Below, piece after piece: positions 1 to 14,200 of a DNA stretch of 64,000 bases. Both the position numbers and the translations under genes were made by a program. Numbering within the stretch: position 1 is the stretch's first letter; every line of letters begins with the position of its first letter. The notes beneath the pieces were generated by a model. The model was given only the letters and a program-made list of their open reading frames with translations. It searched no databases and was not told the DNA's origin. The stretch lies in NCBI GenBank assembly GCA_904063045.1, contig CAJFCJ010000029.1, forward strand, positions 310,001-374,000, given 5' to 3'. The stretch is from Dimorphilus gyrociliatus (Eukaryota > Annelida > Polychaeta > Dinophilidae).

Positions 1-1008
1 AAAACAAAATTCCATTCTGACGAAAAGAACACGAATACGTATAAAATAAGAGCAATTTTTGCTCGACATTGCGTATTTCGTTTCTTACCTTGCAGGTGGA
101 ATAATGTGTGACGCTATATAATTACGTATTCGTATTGAAATGTGCTCGTTGATGTGTTCCTGACATACCGATCGCAGGTCAATATTATACTTTTTATACT
201 TATTAGAGACATTCTATTGAAATGAAATAGTAATGAATAATTTGTTTAGTCTTTTATTAAAGACCTTTGGTAAGTTTCCTTATTGTTAATTTATTTTTAT
301 TTAACTAATTGATTACTTTGACTATTTAAATATTTAATATATTGTATATTGTATACTAACAGTTGAACTTGGAGGTTGCAATATACACTTTTGATTTCAA
401 GTCCATATATACAGTATACACAGTATAGATATGTATTTATATATTAATATATATTTATATATAATGCATAAAATCACGCAAATAATACTTTTTAAATATT
501 AGTATTCAATAAAATGGAGATATAACCTTTCTATTGTCTTACTATATAAAAAAAAGATTTTTTCCTTTAAAGCAATATTGAATAAAGTAATTAATAATTA
601 AAAAGAAAAGTGTATAGTATTTAAAATTCTATTTAAATTTTGTAGGTAAGCCGTCAATTATTTAGTTTATTCTATTCAAAACCAACTTATAAATCTTATA
701 CATCTATTATATCAAAATATTACGCCTTTAGTGTCTTATTAGAGACAAAATGGAATATAATTATGGTATTCTGTAATATTAATATAGACTTTGAAAAAAA
801 CACCTTTCTGCTGGTGTTTTTATAACTTTCCCTTTTTTTTTATCAGAATTCTCAATTTAAAATATTGCTTAATAGAGGTTTTTACGTTTGAATAACCAAT
901 TATTATTAGAGATATGGTAATAAATCATAAATGCAATAAAATTTCTATTTTGCTCGTGTAAATAAATATATCATTCAAGCTAACAATCAAGAATTGCTTA
1001 TCCGTGAT

Positions 1009-1018
1009 TATATATATA

Positions 1019-1067
<49 letters not shown>

Positions 1068-1078
1068 TTATAATATAT
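1009..1078. repeat. Imperfect (TA)n microsatellite
   Basis: About 70 bases of TATA/AAATATA alternation in the upstream flank of the HCN gene. Only low-complexity sequence is visible. Confidence 0.9.
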
Positions 1079-2068
1079 TTAGATATTTGTTTATTTATAC
1101 GGCGATTGTTCTAATATTTTTTAGAATTTAGAGTTTATTTAACTAATAAAACAATGCCCTTTAATTTATATATGTGATTTCTGATTCGTATTAAGATAAA
1201 GCCTGTTGGACTTAACCTCAAAACAGACTCTGAATCTGGGAGATCACGATTGTATATAGGGAATATATTATATATACAATATGTATATGTGTATATATAT
1301 GTTGTTCTGTATACAAACGTCCATATCATTGCTAATAAATATGCTGTAGGACATGACGATGAAATACACAAGGTTATCGATTAGAACTGTGTTTTTTTTT
1401 ACTATTCTCCTTCACAATCTGAATACGTAAATCCTGTGTGTTTTAAATTAAAGCAAAAGCTTTACACCTTGTCGAAACAGGATTACTGAACGACTACATT
1501 ACTGACTGGAGTACGTGACGGCTGATAAACCTTGATTTAATGCGCCATCTGCAGTACAAATATAAAGCCCCAAAATTTTTTATTGGCATCGTTGTAGTAG
1601 AGATGAAACTCCAGACGAATCATTCGTTCTCTTGCGGTCATTAGGATTATGTTCCCAAACTAAATCTCTCTTAAAATCTCGTTTAACCGTTAAGATAGGT
1701 AAGTCAGAACTATTAGTTTACGTTACTAAACTCGAAAGAAGGGATTACGAAAAAAGAAAAAACATTCAGTGAAGATTTAATACGCTTTAAATCAATGAAA
1801 ATCCGGCAGATAATCGTAAAACTTTAATGAAGCCAACTTAATAGAGATATTGTGAAATCAAACCATTAACGCAAGAACAATTTTCTAATTTGCATTCATT
1901 AGTTTAGTACATTTTAGGCGATTGATTACTGCGGCTCCTTTCTTTCTCTTATATCGATTACATAAAGTGTAGCAATCTATGAAATGGTTAAGCTAACTTG
2001 TTAAACTGACAAAGATAAAATGCATGTGAAAATAAGTGAGGGTGAACGTGGAATGAAAGAGAGAACTA

Positions 2069-2138
2069 TAGAGAGAGAGAGAGAGAGAGAGAGACAGGTA
2101 GACAGAGAGAGAGAGAGAGAGAAATAGTTTGTTAGCGA

Positions 2139-2199
<61 letters not shown>
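2069..2199. repeat. Compound microsatellite (GA)n-(GA)n-(AT)n-(TG)n
   Basis: Two GA tracts (about 2071-2094 and 2104-2122) are followed by an AT tract (about 2140-2170) and an uninterrupted TG tract (2171-2198). It lies about 0.6 kb upstream of the HCN start codon. Likely polymorphic. Confidence 0.95.
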
Positions 2200-2201
<2 letters not shown>

Positions 2202-2822
2202 AGTGAAGGGAGAGAGAATTGATAGAACATAGAGAAAAAGAGGGAAAACATTTGGGAATCTTTCTTCTCGCATTTTTTTTAAGATAACGCAAACGAAGTA
2301 TATTTAGACACATTTAAGTTTTATCTGCATATTTACAAGTTTCTAAGAAAATATAAATATTTTAAGTAATGTACATAATGCACGGGTCTTGCTGAGATTA
2401 ATAAATAAAAAATACGTATGTAAGGAATAAAGCGTATGTAAGATATAGTTACATTTTATTATACAGTAAAGATTGTAGATATATGTCGATGGCGCTACTG
2501 TCAACCGTAATTCGCCAATCACACTATTCGCGTTTACCAGTCAAGATGATCAACTACTATTTTTCTTTATTGAACCTCTCTTGCCTACGGTACGAAACTG
2601 TTCGATATTACTATGTACATTGTTGTTTAGCATATCTATGTACTTTTTATATCATTTTTGTATTATTGTGTATCATTCTAAACCGCTTTTCATGGCTTGT
2701 GAAAGTGCTATGTTCTTTTGGTTGGTTTACATTATTCGCATATTTCTTATCAATTTTGCAGAGCTAGGGATCATCGAGAACAGAGTCAATAGCTTCGCTC
2801 CCGAGTATGACTTTGAAGTGAT

Positions 2823-4836
2823 ATGGCCGATAATGAAGATCAAAGCGCTCTACAGCCACCTGATTATCCAGTCTCCCCTCCTCCAACGTTTGCCCAAGCT
2901 ACCCAAGCCACTTCAGCTTTTATCCATCCAGCAGTTATACATAAGTCTCCACTCGACAGATCATTTTCCGTGCCATGTAAATCACAATCAAACGACAGAA
3001 CTTGCCCACCAAATCCTGCTAACGTTCAACTGACCGTTGATGAGATGGAAGAGACCTGTGACTTTCCAAATCGTCACGTTCCATCAATTGACGAGGCCGT
3101 AACCCCACCAGTGACTCCAAGTAGACCTACTTTAGGTTCGATTTTTAAAGGTAGAAGGTTACCTAGTCTAAAACTGAAAAGAAATCGAATGGGATCTATT
3201 CGATCACACAAAGGTTCTGAACCACCCTCACCTGTGACTTCAACACATGGGCCTACAATAACCGTAACTGGTGGATCAGATGAAGAGGCTACATCGATGA
3301 TTAGCGACTATTTGTCACCCGATAAATTCAATTACAAACGTGAGGCGAAATGCCATTTTATAGGCGATGATGTTAGCTTATACGGTACTCCAAAGGAAGA
3401 ATATTCACCGGTGAATTTAGGCAAAGAGACGGTAAATAAGTCGTCTGCTTCCTCCTTTCTCAAGGATCAAATCATTTCATTCTTTCAACCGTCCGATAAT
3501 AAGTTGGCTATGAAATTGTTTGGAAACAAGAATGCATTATTAAAAGAAAAGATGAGACAAAAAGCAGCAGGAAACTGGGTAATTCATCCTTGTTCGAATT
3601 TCAGGTTAGATTGCTTTGCAGACGATCTCGTAACTATAGGTGACATTTGAAAGTTGCGGAGAAATGTAATAAAAAGGCGTCTATAGGCCTGAATTCCTAT
3701 ATATTTGTAGATTGCTGTCGGACATTGCTAAATCGCGCGTTCGACATTTTAGCAGATTAGCGTTGACAAGAAAAGCGCGAAAGAACATTTAGGCGCGGCG
3801 TCTACTAAACTCGCAACGTCAGTTCGCATACAAGTACAGGAAGTGGAGTGCTGTAGCGGCCATTTTCCCTAGCGTTTGTCAGTAAATGTCGAGCCCTGAT
3901 TACATTTGCAGTCTGGTTTTTTTAGGTTGTTTCCCCGCTGAAAGGCTGTTATTACCAGTCTTAAATTCTGCCCCTTTTTTTCTTCCTTTTTCTTTAGATT
4001 TTATTGGGACTTGTTTATGCTCATTCTACTTATCGCAAACTTAATTATCCTACCTGTGGCCATCTCATTTTTCAACGACGATTTATCAACTAGGTGGATT
4101 GTATTCAATAGCGTCAGTGATACGGTATTCCTTCTAGATCTCATCATCAACTTCAGGACAGGTACGTTACTAATGTTTGTTTTAAGATGATGTGTGATGC
4201 CATATAATGAACTACAAGGCAGACAAACATCCACACCTCAATCATTTGGTGTAAATCTTTTATCGTACTTGGTTCTTTTATTTTGTCTTCAAACCCCTTA
4301 TTAAAAATGCCTTGTTAAGATCTTGAAATGAAAAATAATTTCCGACCGATTTAATCAGAGGCAGGAAATTGCTAAGCTTCAGGGAAATTTCTGCTAACAA
4401 CTGATATTTCCGTTGCAATTGACTGCTACTATTCAGTAATATTTTGACCTCATTTAGTACGAAAAGATCTCACCACTAAAATTTGTAAATAAGCCTAAAT
4501 AATATAACAAGATTGACAAGTGTCGTTATACAAATTGACGCAGGTATCATCGCCGACAATTTCGTCGACGAAATAATACTTGAGCCGAAGGAAATCGCTA
4601 AGCACTACTTGAAGACCTGGTTCTTCCTCGACCTCATCTCCTCTATCCCTTTAGATTATATTATCCTTCTATTCTCACCTCAGACCAACATCACGCAGAT
4701 TATTCACATCGGCCGAGGATTAAGAATCTTTAGACTCGTCAAACTCTTATCTTTGCTCAGATTACTTCGGCTCTCGAGACTTGTACGCTACATCAGTCAA
4801 TGGGAGGAGGTAAGTGCATTACTTTCGCATTATTAG

Positions 4837-4884
<48 letters not shown>

Positions 4885-7800
4885 ATTTATATGTATATAT
4901 ATATATATAAAATATATATAGTAGCCAGTTTAGTATATCTTCTTATATTGAATGAAAATTCTTTAAAGTAGATTAATCTTTTTTTTTTACAAATAGAGCA
5001 TATATCATACATATCCACATCTAGAGCATTCACTACTTTTACTTATATTTTAATAACAGATAGGCCTATTAGAGTTTTTAAAGGCGTTTCCAAAAAGCGA
5101 TCTTTGACTTCAAAGAAGAGCTTTTTGTTCTGGAAATTTTTCTAAAAGCACGATTCTATTCTAACTTATTCCTTAAAAAACTTTATTAACAATAACTTGA
5201 AAAGTAAAAAGAAGAACAATGAAAAAAAAATTTTAGTTCTTAGTCAGCAAAAATATTTCTTTTTAATAGGAAATTCTTTTTTAATTTTTTTTTATTTAAT
5301 ATATTATTGTATTTTCTCTTCATGATTACTCAGGATATTGGAAAGGTACTTTTGTCTCTTGTAGAGAAAAAAAAGTTTCATCCTTTTTTTTTTATTTCTT
5401 TTTTTTCCCTCAAATTACAACTTTTAGCTTATTAAATCGAGCATGATAATTTTCTAAAGCTAAAAAAAAAAGGAATTATTGCATTTAAAAAATCATATCT
5501 ATTTAAGCAATTTTTGTCTTTTAGATTATTTGCAAGAGCGCGCGAAGCACGTCACTTTATTATATTACTAAACACTTTGCACACGCGTTTTTTTCTCTCT
5601 CTCTCTCTCTCTGTATTATTTTTTTCTTCCATTCTCTTTATATTATTTTCGATATTAAAGGCTATAAAAGATATTCTCAACCTTTAGTTTTCTTTTACTA
5701 TTACATAGTATGTACTGTAATTGATCCTGTTGCTGGATCTATATAAAAGCTGCTTTTTTAATTATTCTTTGATTTTACAATAATATAGATAATATATATA
5801 GAAAAAATATTAGTCAAAGGATCAGACACAACCTTAATTGTCAAATTTGCAGTTTCTTAGTTTCGCTGGAAAATTCATGAGATTATTCAACTTGGTTTGT
5901 TTGATGCTCTTACTCGGCCACTGGAACGGATGTTTGCAGTGGTTTGTACCGATGTTGAGGGACTACCCTCAGAATTCATGGGTGGCCATTAACGAGCTTC
6001 AGGTAGAGATTTTTCCAAGCGAGAGAAACAAAAACAAATCATGCATGATCTTTATTCGGCCATTGTTTGATAGCATGTTGCATAACTCTGTGTTTCTAAC
6101 TGTTGTTTCTTTATTACTTTTTTTGCTACTATTTCTGTGCTGAAAGTAGGAGGCGCGCGAACAATTCTACCTTTTACGACCAAATAAAAACATGTAATTA
6201 CGTCTACGTACTCACATGTATTAAACCAACATAAAAATAGATGAAAAAATTGATATATTAGCTCATATATCAATATATCAATATACTTTTCTTTAATATG
6301 CTTGTTTATAAAATTTATTGTATATCGTTGTTTTTCTTTCTTCTGAAAATCACAGTTTCTGAGCGTTGCTGGCATGTTTATGAGGATATTTAATCTCATT
6401 TGTCTAATGCTACTTCTTGGACATTGGAATGGATGTCTTCAGTTCCTCGTTCCCCTGTTGCAAGATTATCCCGCCGATTCGTGGGTGTCTATCAACGAGC
6501 TTCAGGTGTGCTTGCATGCTTCCGTAAACCATAATTAAAAGAAACAGGAATCAAAAAATCGACGCCGTCCGTGTTAATTAAAGCGACGTCTGTATAAGCG
6601 TTCCTCTCCAATCCATAGTCGTATCAACTTGTAAAAAATCACTTATATTTCGCGATGACGTCATATCCTTTAATTCCACTCTTCAATATTTTGTATTTAT
6701 ATAAAATGGTTCTGAGGTAATGGAGAAACTATCCACAACTTAATGAGGGAAATAAAGAAGAAAATTACAGAAAATTCGCGGAATATAAAAAAATGTTTCT
6801 TTCGAAAGGGCATCACTTTTAACATTAGCATCAGGGCGACCCCTCGAATGCTGATGTTAGAGCTGAAGCTTATTTAATTATTATTGAATGTATTCATTTA
6901 TCATTCGTACAGAAAGCCTACTGGGGAGATCAGTATACGTGGGCGTTATTTAAGGCACTCTCCCATATGCTCTGCATCGGATATGGGAAATTTCCTCCTC
7001 AATCTACGACCGACGTCTGGTTAACTATGGTTAGCATGTTAACAGGCGCCACGTGCTATGCCCTATTCGTAGGTCACGCAACGACTCTTATCCAATCTTT
7101 TGACACTTCCAAGAGGCTATATAGAGAAAAGGTAAATCATTATACGTTTGTATGTGTGTTCTTCGATCGATAAACGCGCTAAAGTGAATGCAGCAGAAGA
7201 AGGAGTTTCGCCGCCGGCCATTTGCCTTTGATTATTTGGAGTTCGAGTGCGCAACATGCAGTAGTAACTCGCCCACTCCATAACCCTCCCAACCCCGTAC
7301 TTCTTCTCTTGCTAGCCCGTGTAAACTCTTTCATTTAAATTGATAAAAATCTAAAGGAATTTTTTTTTATACCCACTATCTTTACGCTTTGCAGTTCAAA
7401 CAAGTGGAAGAGTATATGATATATCGTAAACTACCCCGGTCTCTTCGTCAAAGAATTTCGGATTTTTATGAACACCGATATCAAGGAAAGATGTTCGATG
7501 AGGAGCGCATTCTATCGGAACTGAATGAATGCCTTCGGGAGGTAATTATCCATAAAAAAAACTTTAAATTAATCGCTTCTTTGGATCGATTATAACGTCC
7601 CTGTACTAAAACGAATAGAGCAGAAAACGGGTACAGCCTTATTCATTCTGCATTGTCATTTTTTTTCTTAATAAGACTAAAGAAACTATTCTTTGCATCA
7701 ATAAAACATAACTATTATTAACTATGTAAGGTATCTCGCATTAAATGCTTTATCCTTCTTCGCTAGACTGGATTTCTTCTTATAAGCAGTTTTTTTTCGT

Positions 7801-8763
7801 TTTAGCAGAAAAATGTTTATAAATAATCTAAAAGAAATAAAATTGTAGCTTATGTCATATACGTCATAACAACAGGCTATATAACGTTGACTTATTATGT
7901 TGTATATTCTTTTATCATATAAAAGACGGTCAAAGGGAGACTGAGACGGATTTGTGTTACCATGGACGCTATCATCCCGTGTCAGAAAAAGAGTCAATGA
8001 CTTTCATATCATATCTTTACTATTCTTTACAGGAAATTGTCAATTTCAACTGCCGAGCATTAGTCGCCTCCGTACCATTTTTCACTCATGCTGATCCAAA
8101 TTTCGTTTCGGATGTTGTAACGAAATTACAATATGAAGTTTTCCAACCGGGAGATTTAGTGATAAAAGAAGGAACGATTGGAACGAAAATGTATTTTATT
8201 CAGGAAGGAATAGTAGATATAGTTACGAAAAACGGAGAAGTTGCCACTAGTTTGAGTGATGGAAGTTACTTCGGCGGTAAGCGCATTTACCATGTTTGCC
8301 TCTTCCCTTTTCTTTATAAGATTATTTTCACAAAGAAATCTGCCTACTTACAAATGCGAAACGAGTAGCGTCCGTTAGAGCGGAAACCTACTGCAATTTG
8401 TATTCTCTGTCAGTCGAACACTTCAACTCTGTATTAGATCATTATCCCGTAATGAGACGAACAATGGAATCGGTAGCCGCAGAACGCTTGAACAAAATAG
8501 GTAAGAATCCATCGATTGTGTCTAACAGAGCTGAATTGGAAGAAGATATAAACACCGTCAATGAATTGATAATGCAAACAACACCTTTGGCGTCATCTGG
8601 CTCCGAAGGGTCTCTTACTAACATTGAGGAGGAAAAGGCCAAATTTTCTGACGACATGGACGAAGAGATTCGCAAACCAGCGCTCAAAAAATCCGTTTCG
8701 GACTGTTTAGTCTCTCGCCATAGAAGTTCACCAACTCAACCTGATAAGGAATCTTTAGTTTGA
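2823..8763 (+). CDS. HCN: Hyperpolarization-activated cyclic nucleotide-gated (HCN/Ih) channel
   Basis: Plasma-membrane cation channel opened by hyperpolarization and tuned by cyclic nucleotides; it sets pacemaker current. Exons: 2823-3604, 3998-4161, 4544-4809, then either 5853-6002 or 6356-6505, then 6913-7131, 7395-7541, 8033-8276, 8336-8763. With one exon-4 form the frame totals 800 codons (799 aa). The N-terminal region (1-260) is Ser/Pro-rich. The S4 segment has the repeated R/K-x-x pattern ([19 protein letters not shown]). The filter is CIGYG in exon 5. The C-linker reads [12 protein letters not shown]. The cyclic-nucleotide site keeps FGEICLL and KRVASV around the binding Arg. An in-frame TGA lies just upstream of the ATG. 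The last intron is only 59 nt, with an aaag acceptor. Function follows from the family; the exon joins are inferred from splice sites and phase. Confidence 0.95.
4841..4920. repeat. (AT)n microsatellite in HCN intron
   Basis: AT alternation starts about 30 bases after the donor that ends HCN exon 3, at the start of a roughly 1 kb intron before alternative exon 4A. Confidence 0.9.
5853..6002 (+). other. HCN: HCN alternative exon 4A (S5/turret)
   Basis: 150 nt, phase 0 at both ends, flanked by tttgcag and gtagag. It encodes S5 and the start of the outer pore, from [12 protein letters not shown] to VAINELQ. It aligns end to end with the exon at 6356-6505, with 39 of 50 residues identical. Basic residues unique to this form are K at position 7 and R at 36. 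Confidence 0.9.
6356..6505 (+). other. HCN: HCN alternative exon 4B (S5/turret)
   Basis: 150 nt, phase 0/0, acceptor atcacag, donor gtgtgc. It encodes [12 protein letters not shown] to VSINELQ. This is the version nearer to the usual invertebrate HCN sequence ([14 protein letters not shown]). It is preceded by a 353-nt intron after exon 4A. Confidence 0.9.
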
Positions 8764-11266
8764 GAGTTTTTCTTCAGTTTCTATTTCATGTTTTTTTTTG
8801 TTTCTTTTTTATATATATATATTTAAAGCCGAGAGGATATACTTTCTTTAGTCCCCCCAATGCATACACTGAACTTTAATAATACTGCAAAAGAAAAAAA
8901 ATCGAAAAATTCTATTCTTCTCTCTTTAGTAACTTTGGTGGATTCCCACCGGCGTCTATCCGATTAGATTCTGTTCTTTGAGCTCGTTAACGCCGATCGA
9001 ACATCTTTTACTTTTGCTCCACACGACGAGCAAAGCTCAACGCGTTGTCGGATTAGTATGATTTTCATATATTGATGTAGGCCTACACCTTAATTCTATG
9101 TACAAACGAGAGCAGAGAGGAAGCGACAGATAGGAAGAAAAAGAAGAGATTAGACAGTCGAAGAAGAGAGGGAAAAAGGAAGTTGTAAATGGAGTTGAGA
9201 TAGAAAGAAAAAAGCACGAAACTCTCATTAGATTAACAATTACCGTCGATCATTCCTCAATCTAAAGATTGAAAATATTCAGTGCATGTTACTCTAAATC
9301 TCAGATGATCGATAGGGGAAAGAAAACGTGAAAAAAAAGGCAGCTTAAATTAAATAAAACTGCGCTATTCGATAAAAGACCGCACAATTGTTTTTTCTTT
9401 CTTTTTATACTAATTTACCATGGAAATAAGAGACTAAACTTGGACATAGCAGTCACCTTATAAGCCATCAAATTATTACATGAAACCATAACGTAATGCC
9501 AATCCACTCATTAGCTCTTCGTCAAGGCCATACTGATTGGATATTTCATCCGATTTAGAGGAACATTTTTTAGCTTTTCACATCCGTATTTTGACTGGAC
9601 TACATCCAGGTGCGATAAAAAGCGAAATTGCTATAAATTACTTTAACCTTTACTAAATTCTGCTTCATTAGCGCACAGCGTATGAATACACATCAGCTGA
9701 AGGCGCTACATTCTTATTTAACTTAGTACTATGCAAAATGCTAAAGATTAATGTTTTATATGACGACGCATACAAATTTAATAAAAAATTCATTATAATT
9801 TCTTCTGTTTATCATAATGAATATGTGAAAATTTCATTGATGTTGTCAGCCATTTCGTAAAACTGATCGAAAAGCATGTACGCAGGCGTTTAGACGCTCT
9901 TTAATTAGCTGCAGTAGCAAGATACTATCCTTGTTATTCCGATAGTATCAAGGATTTTATCATTAAAAATGTAGCCATAGGCACACGATTTTAAGGTATA
10001 CAGCGTACCGCTATCTACGTTAAAAGTCTTTTAATGTAAAACAAAACAAGTCTAATTTATTTTCTCTATGCGTCTATATGCAAAGTAAATACGGTGTAAT
10101 TATCAAAGTCGCAAACAAGCGTCTTTTGTAACGTATAAAAAGATATAAAGTTACATCTCTGTTGTTATTTTTATTTGCGGTTGTAAAAAATAGGATGACG
10201 CTCTCCCAAAATCAGTTTCGTTTCAGACGCCGATATGAAAGGCAAGCAATTTTGCGGTTCGTGCGGATGTAAAGAGAAAAATGATTGTGTAAATGACGGT
10301 GTAAATGACGAACGACCCGTCACTAAAGCTTCGGTATACTCCATATCCCGAGCTGACGCCTAATTAGACGGCTTTGCTCCCTTTTATCAACGATGTCCAT
10401 CGAACGAAATCACTTCTCCATCCATAATCTAATCATTCTGTCTCTTCTGTACTTAGGCCTATAGGAATAATTCGAAAAGACAACCGACTTACGTTCGTCG
10501 GCACAACGTTGAGTAAAAGAATTGATTTTCTTCCGCCGAAATCATCAAACGTCTTTATCTTATAAGACTTCGGTTCTAGTAAATGGAAGCCACATGTATA
10601 TAGCTTTCCTTTTTCCTTATCATTTCGTCCTGTCGTCGTTATTCTACTATTAAGTTACATTTATCTATACCAGTTTTTTGCTCTGATTCCTTCTAAATTA
10701 GAGATCCGTTTCTTGCTGAGTATTGGCAATGCCTTATATAAATATTATTGCCTAGTTAACCGGTAATAGGGTCTATCAATAGATGGCGCCAGCTGCAAAA
10801 ACCAACTCAAAAAACTTCTTAAACAAACTTTTATTGACAAACTGCAGATGCTATTCGTCTTAATGCTAAATAATACTATTAAAAAAGATACAGACTGTTG
10901 TAATCATACAATTTAAGATACATCAGATATACAGTTTGTGAATATATATAAATTTATATATACTTGATATAAACGTTTCATACATTTATAATTTCTTCAT
11001 TTATTTCAACATAAAAAATACAATGATTATATATAGACCGTTTATATATATTTACACATTCATATAGAAAATCGTTATCGTATATGATTTAAATATATAT
11101 ATATATACTGCGGTACAAGTTTTCAAGTCGATAATATTCAAGCTGTAGACTAGCTTTTGCTTTTACAAGTTGATGAAATGTCGCATTTAGTATTACTGTA
11201 ATAACCCGGATAAATGAACAAGTCTTTCTTTAAGCTCTGTTTTGATAAAAAAAGCACCAACAAATT
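8764..11266. other. Convergent intergenic region (HCN 3' / pseudokinase 3')
   Basis: It holds the presumed 3'UTRs of the two converging genes. No coding exon was recognised. It contains one AGATGGCG motif (10781) and two TAGGCCTA motifs (9078, 10454). A short inverted repeat, GATACTATC (9921) / GATAGTATC (9941), lies here too. TTTATT near 10997 could be the reverse-strand polyA signal of the pseudokinase gene. Confidence 0.5.
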
Positions 11267-14200
11267 TCAAGCAAGTCGAAGAGACTTATTGGCGGTTAAG
11301 CCCAATGCATGCAGTTTATCTGGCTCCGAAGAACTTCGCCTCTTAAGAAGGCCACTCTGTTGATAAAAAAAAATCCATGGTAAAAATTAAATTATGTTAG
11401 ACCTCGTCTTTTTATCTATTTCCCACACATACCAATTTCTGCAGTTCGTGATTAATTTTCGCAAAATCCGCTCGATCTTCTGGTTTCTGATACCAACATC
11501 GCTTGATAATTGTCTGTAAAATAAGAAATTAATTTTCTCTTTCATTATTTCTACATTTTATTAATTATTTGCCTCAGGTACTCGTTTTTTTGATGATATT
11601 TACAAGAGTAGACAGAACGATAAAGGTTAAAAGATGTAAAGAGAAAAAAACTTACTTTTATTCCTTTAATATCGTTGAATTTTGATAAAGACTGACGTTT
11701 GCCCTGAGACACTTGCCATATTACAGTTTCTGGCGAAACACCTCTATAGGGATAGCATCCTGACATCATTTCGTACAAAAGAGTTCCAAAAGAGTAGATA
11801 TCAGTCGCTGCAGTATATGGTACTTTGGGTACCAGTTTAGGTGGGATGACACGCAACGACCTCATCATTTCCGGAGCAACGTACGTCAAATGGCCATTTG
11901 GTATACAACCATAGCCGGTTTTGTCGTGTTTCATTTCCGCCATTCCATAATCATTGAGGCATAATTTTACTTTGCTTTCAAGGAAAACGTTCTTAGAGTT
12001 TAACTTTTTCATAGGAATCCCTCGAGCATGTAAATAGCCCATTGCCTGCGAAACTTGTTTAGCTATACTTAGTTTGTAAGACAAAGTCATTACACAAGAT
12101 GAAGATTGCGGCTGCCTTATTTGCTCGTATACAGAAATGCCCTTACGCATCCCTGTAACAATAGCTAAATTAGGATGATCGATGCATGCTCCCATAAATA
12201 AAGCAATGTTATCATGTCGAATCATGCACATTCTCGATACTTCTTTCAGAAATTTACTATAAATTTCCTCAGAGTTTTTGGCATTTCCTTTCCGATAGGT
12301 GTGTATTATAACGTCGCCATAATAGCGCCCTCTGTATGTTTCCCCTCGACGACCTACTCGAATTAATTTTCCAAACTCCAGGTCGTTGTAAGGAATAGTA
12401 CACTCTTTAATGGTCTCATTTAAATCATTGTCTTCAAATACCGATTCATCGGGATCACCATCTTCTATGCCCTCGTCTTCTTCTAAAAGTAAATAAGGAA
12501 TACAATAGTATTACTATAGTAAACCAAATGCACTATAATTTATTTTACTAACCTTTTCCATTACACGACTTTCGACATAATGGGGGCCAGGTGGCGCAAA
12601 TAGAACCATGTCCTTCGCTTGTTAAATCTGTCAAGGAATGAGTCGCTAAATTCTTCCTTCCCGGACAAGAATATGAGTGGCTAAGTACTCGATGATGAGA
12701 TGATTCACAATTTACAGAGATTTGAGTAACGTCGCTAACCATTGATGATCTTGTTTGAACGTCGGATGAATTACAACTTAGAGACGCAGTCGTAAAAGGG
12801 AGGTAGGGATCAACAGATGCTACTGGAGATGAAGCACTAGAGGCAATTGTTAAAGAAGAAGATGTACGAGATGTGTGACTAAATGAGACAAAATCTGAGT
12901 CCTCTGATGACAGGCTAGAAGGGCAACATTTATGCAAATAGGCGTTTGAATGCTCCTGAGCCAATGCTAATTGACGACGAAATTGTTCCTTTATTTCAGG
13001 TGAAATACTTTGCCGTCTCATAATATCTACTTCTCTCTTCGCTCTATTTGTTGCTACCCATTTGCAGAATTTCGCATATAAACTAGATAAAATACCCGAT
13101 TCCCTCTTCGGGGTTGGAGTTCCAGGCCTACTGCACTTGGTTTCATTAGCTTGGAGGACCTTCTTCCAATGCTCATCACCCGTTGGTAGTGACGTTTTAC
13201 CATGACTAGACCGCCGACTATTGCATGAAGTACTGCTTCTTCGACGACAGCAATTTGAACTGCAAAAAAATGAATACACTATAATTTAGCATTAAACTTT
13301 GATGGAGAAACACCCCCATACATTCATAAATCTAAATACATATCCAGATAAATATATATACAGTATGCCGTATATATAATTGTGGTTATTTATATATATT
13401 CTATATATAATTTTGCTGTATGCTGTATATAGTTTCTTACGGTATACTTCTTTTATTAATGGAATAATGTACGTTAAAACGTCACATATATTCCTTTCTT
13501 ATTTCTTTTAATATATATATATATATATATGTAGATATATTAATTTCATTTATAGCTGACATACAAGTATTAATATGATCGTCAAAAAAATCCGCTAATT
13601 TGATGACAACCAACTAGCATCTTCGGTCTGAAATGAGTTCCTGCATAAATTAAACCCTGGCTATTGCTTCTAAAACGTTCCACCCGACACAATTATCGGA
13701 CACCATCACATGATGTCATAGGTTTTTAAAATCGTATTTTTGCGCTTAACCAAAAAAGAGGTCGAAACAGATGTTTCATTAAATAGCTGAATAGTATCTC
13801 TCTAGCACTTACAATTATTTTTCAATACGTCAGCAAGTTTTAATAAGCTAGTAGTTATTATTATTAATTCAAAATTAGCAACCGTGCTAAGGAAGGCGAT
13901 ATTACAGTCATAAGAGACGCTAATTGAAAAAAATTTAGGCTTGATTACTCACCAACACCTATGGCGACATTTTGACGATTTGCATTTATGACTGGAGCAA
14001 CTGCATCTACGTGATCCGTTCGAACTTGCGGATAGACTGTATAGAATGAGAGAATTAGAATAAAAAGGACTGGAACAATATTTACAAAAACAACATTAAA
14101 TAACAATATATAAATAAATGCAATTTTCCAGAAATATCGATGGATAGAGAGAAAGAAATATTTTTTTTATCTTATTCTATTCTATTATGAGAACCTGTTG

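Larger units (their letters stand above)
1..2822. other. AT-rich intergenic / 5' flank of HCN
   Basis: No convincing coding exon was seen. The stretch is AT-rich with (TA)n runs and a compound microsatellite. An acceptor-like site (ttttgcag) ends at 2760, so the last 60 bases before the HCN start codon may be a 5'UTR exon. One AGATGGCG motif (reverse orientation) lies at 1543-1550. Confidence 0.5.

Noticed and set aside
1993-2313. Long minus-strand frames rich in Ser-Leu and Thr-His
   Set aside because: They are translations of the GA/TA/TG microsatellite.
9921-9949. GATACTATC / GATAGTATC inverted repeat
   Set aside because: Nine-base arms with an 11-base spacer are not unusual in this much AT-rich DNA.
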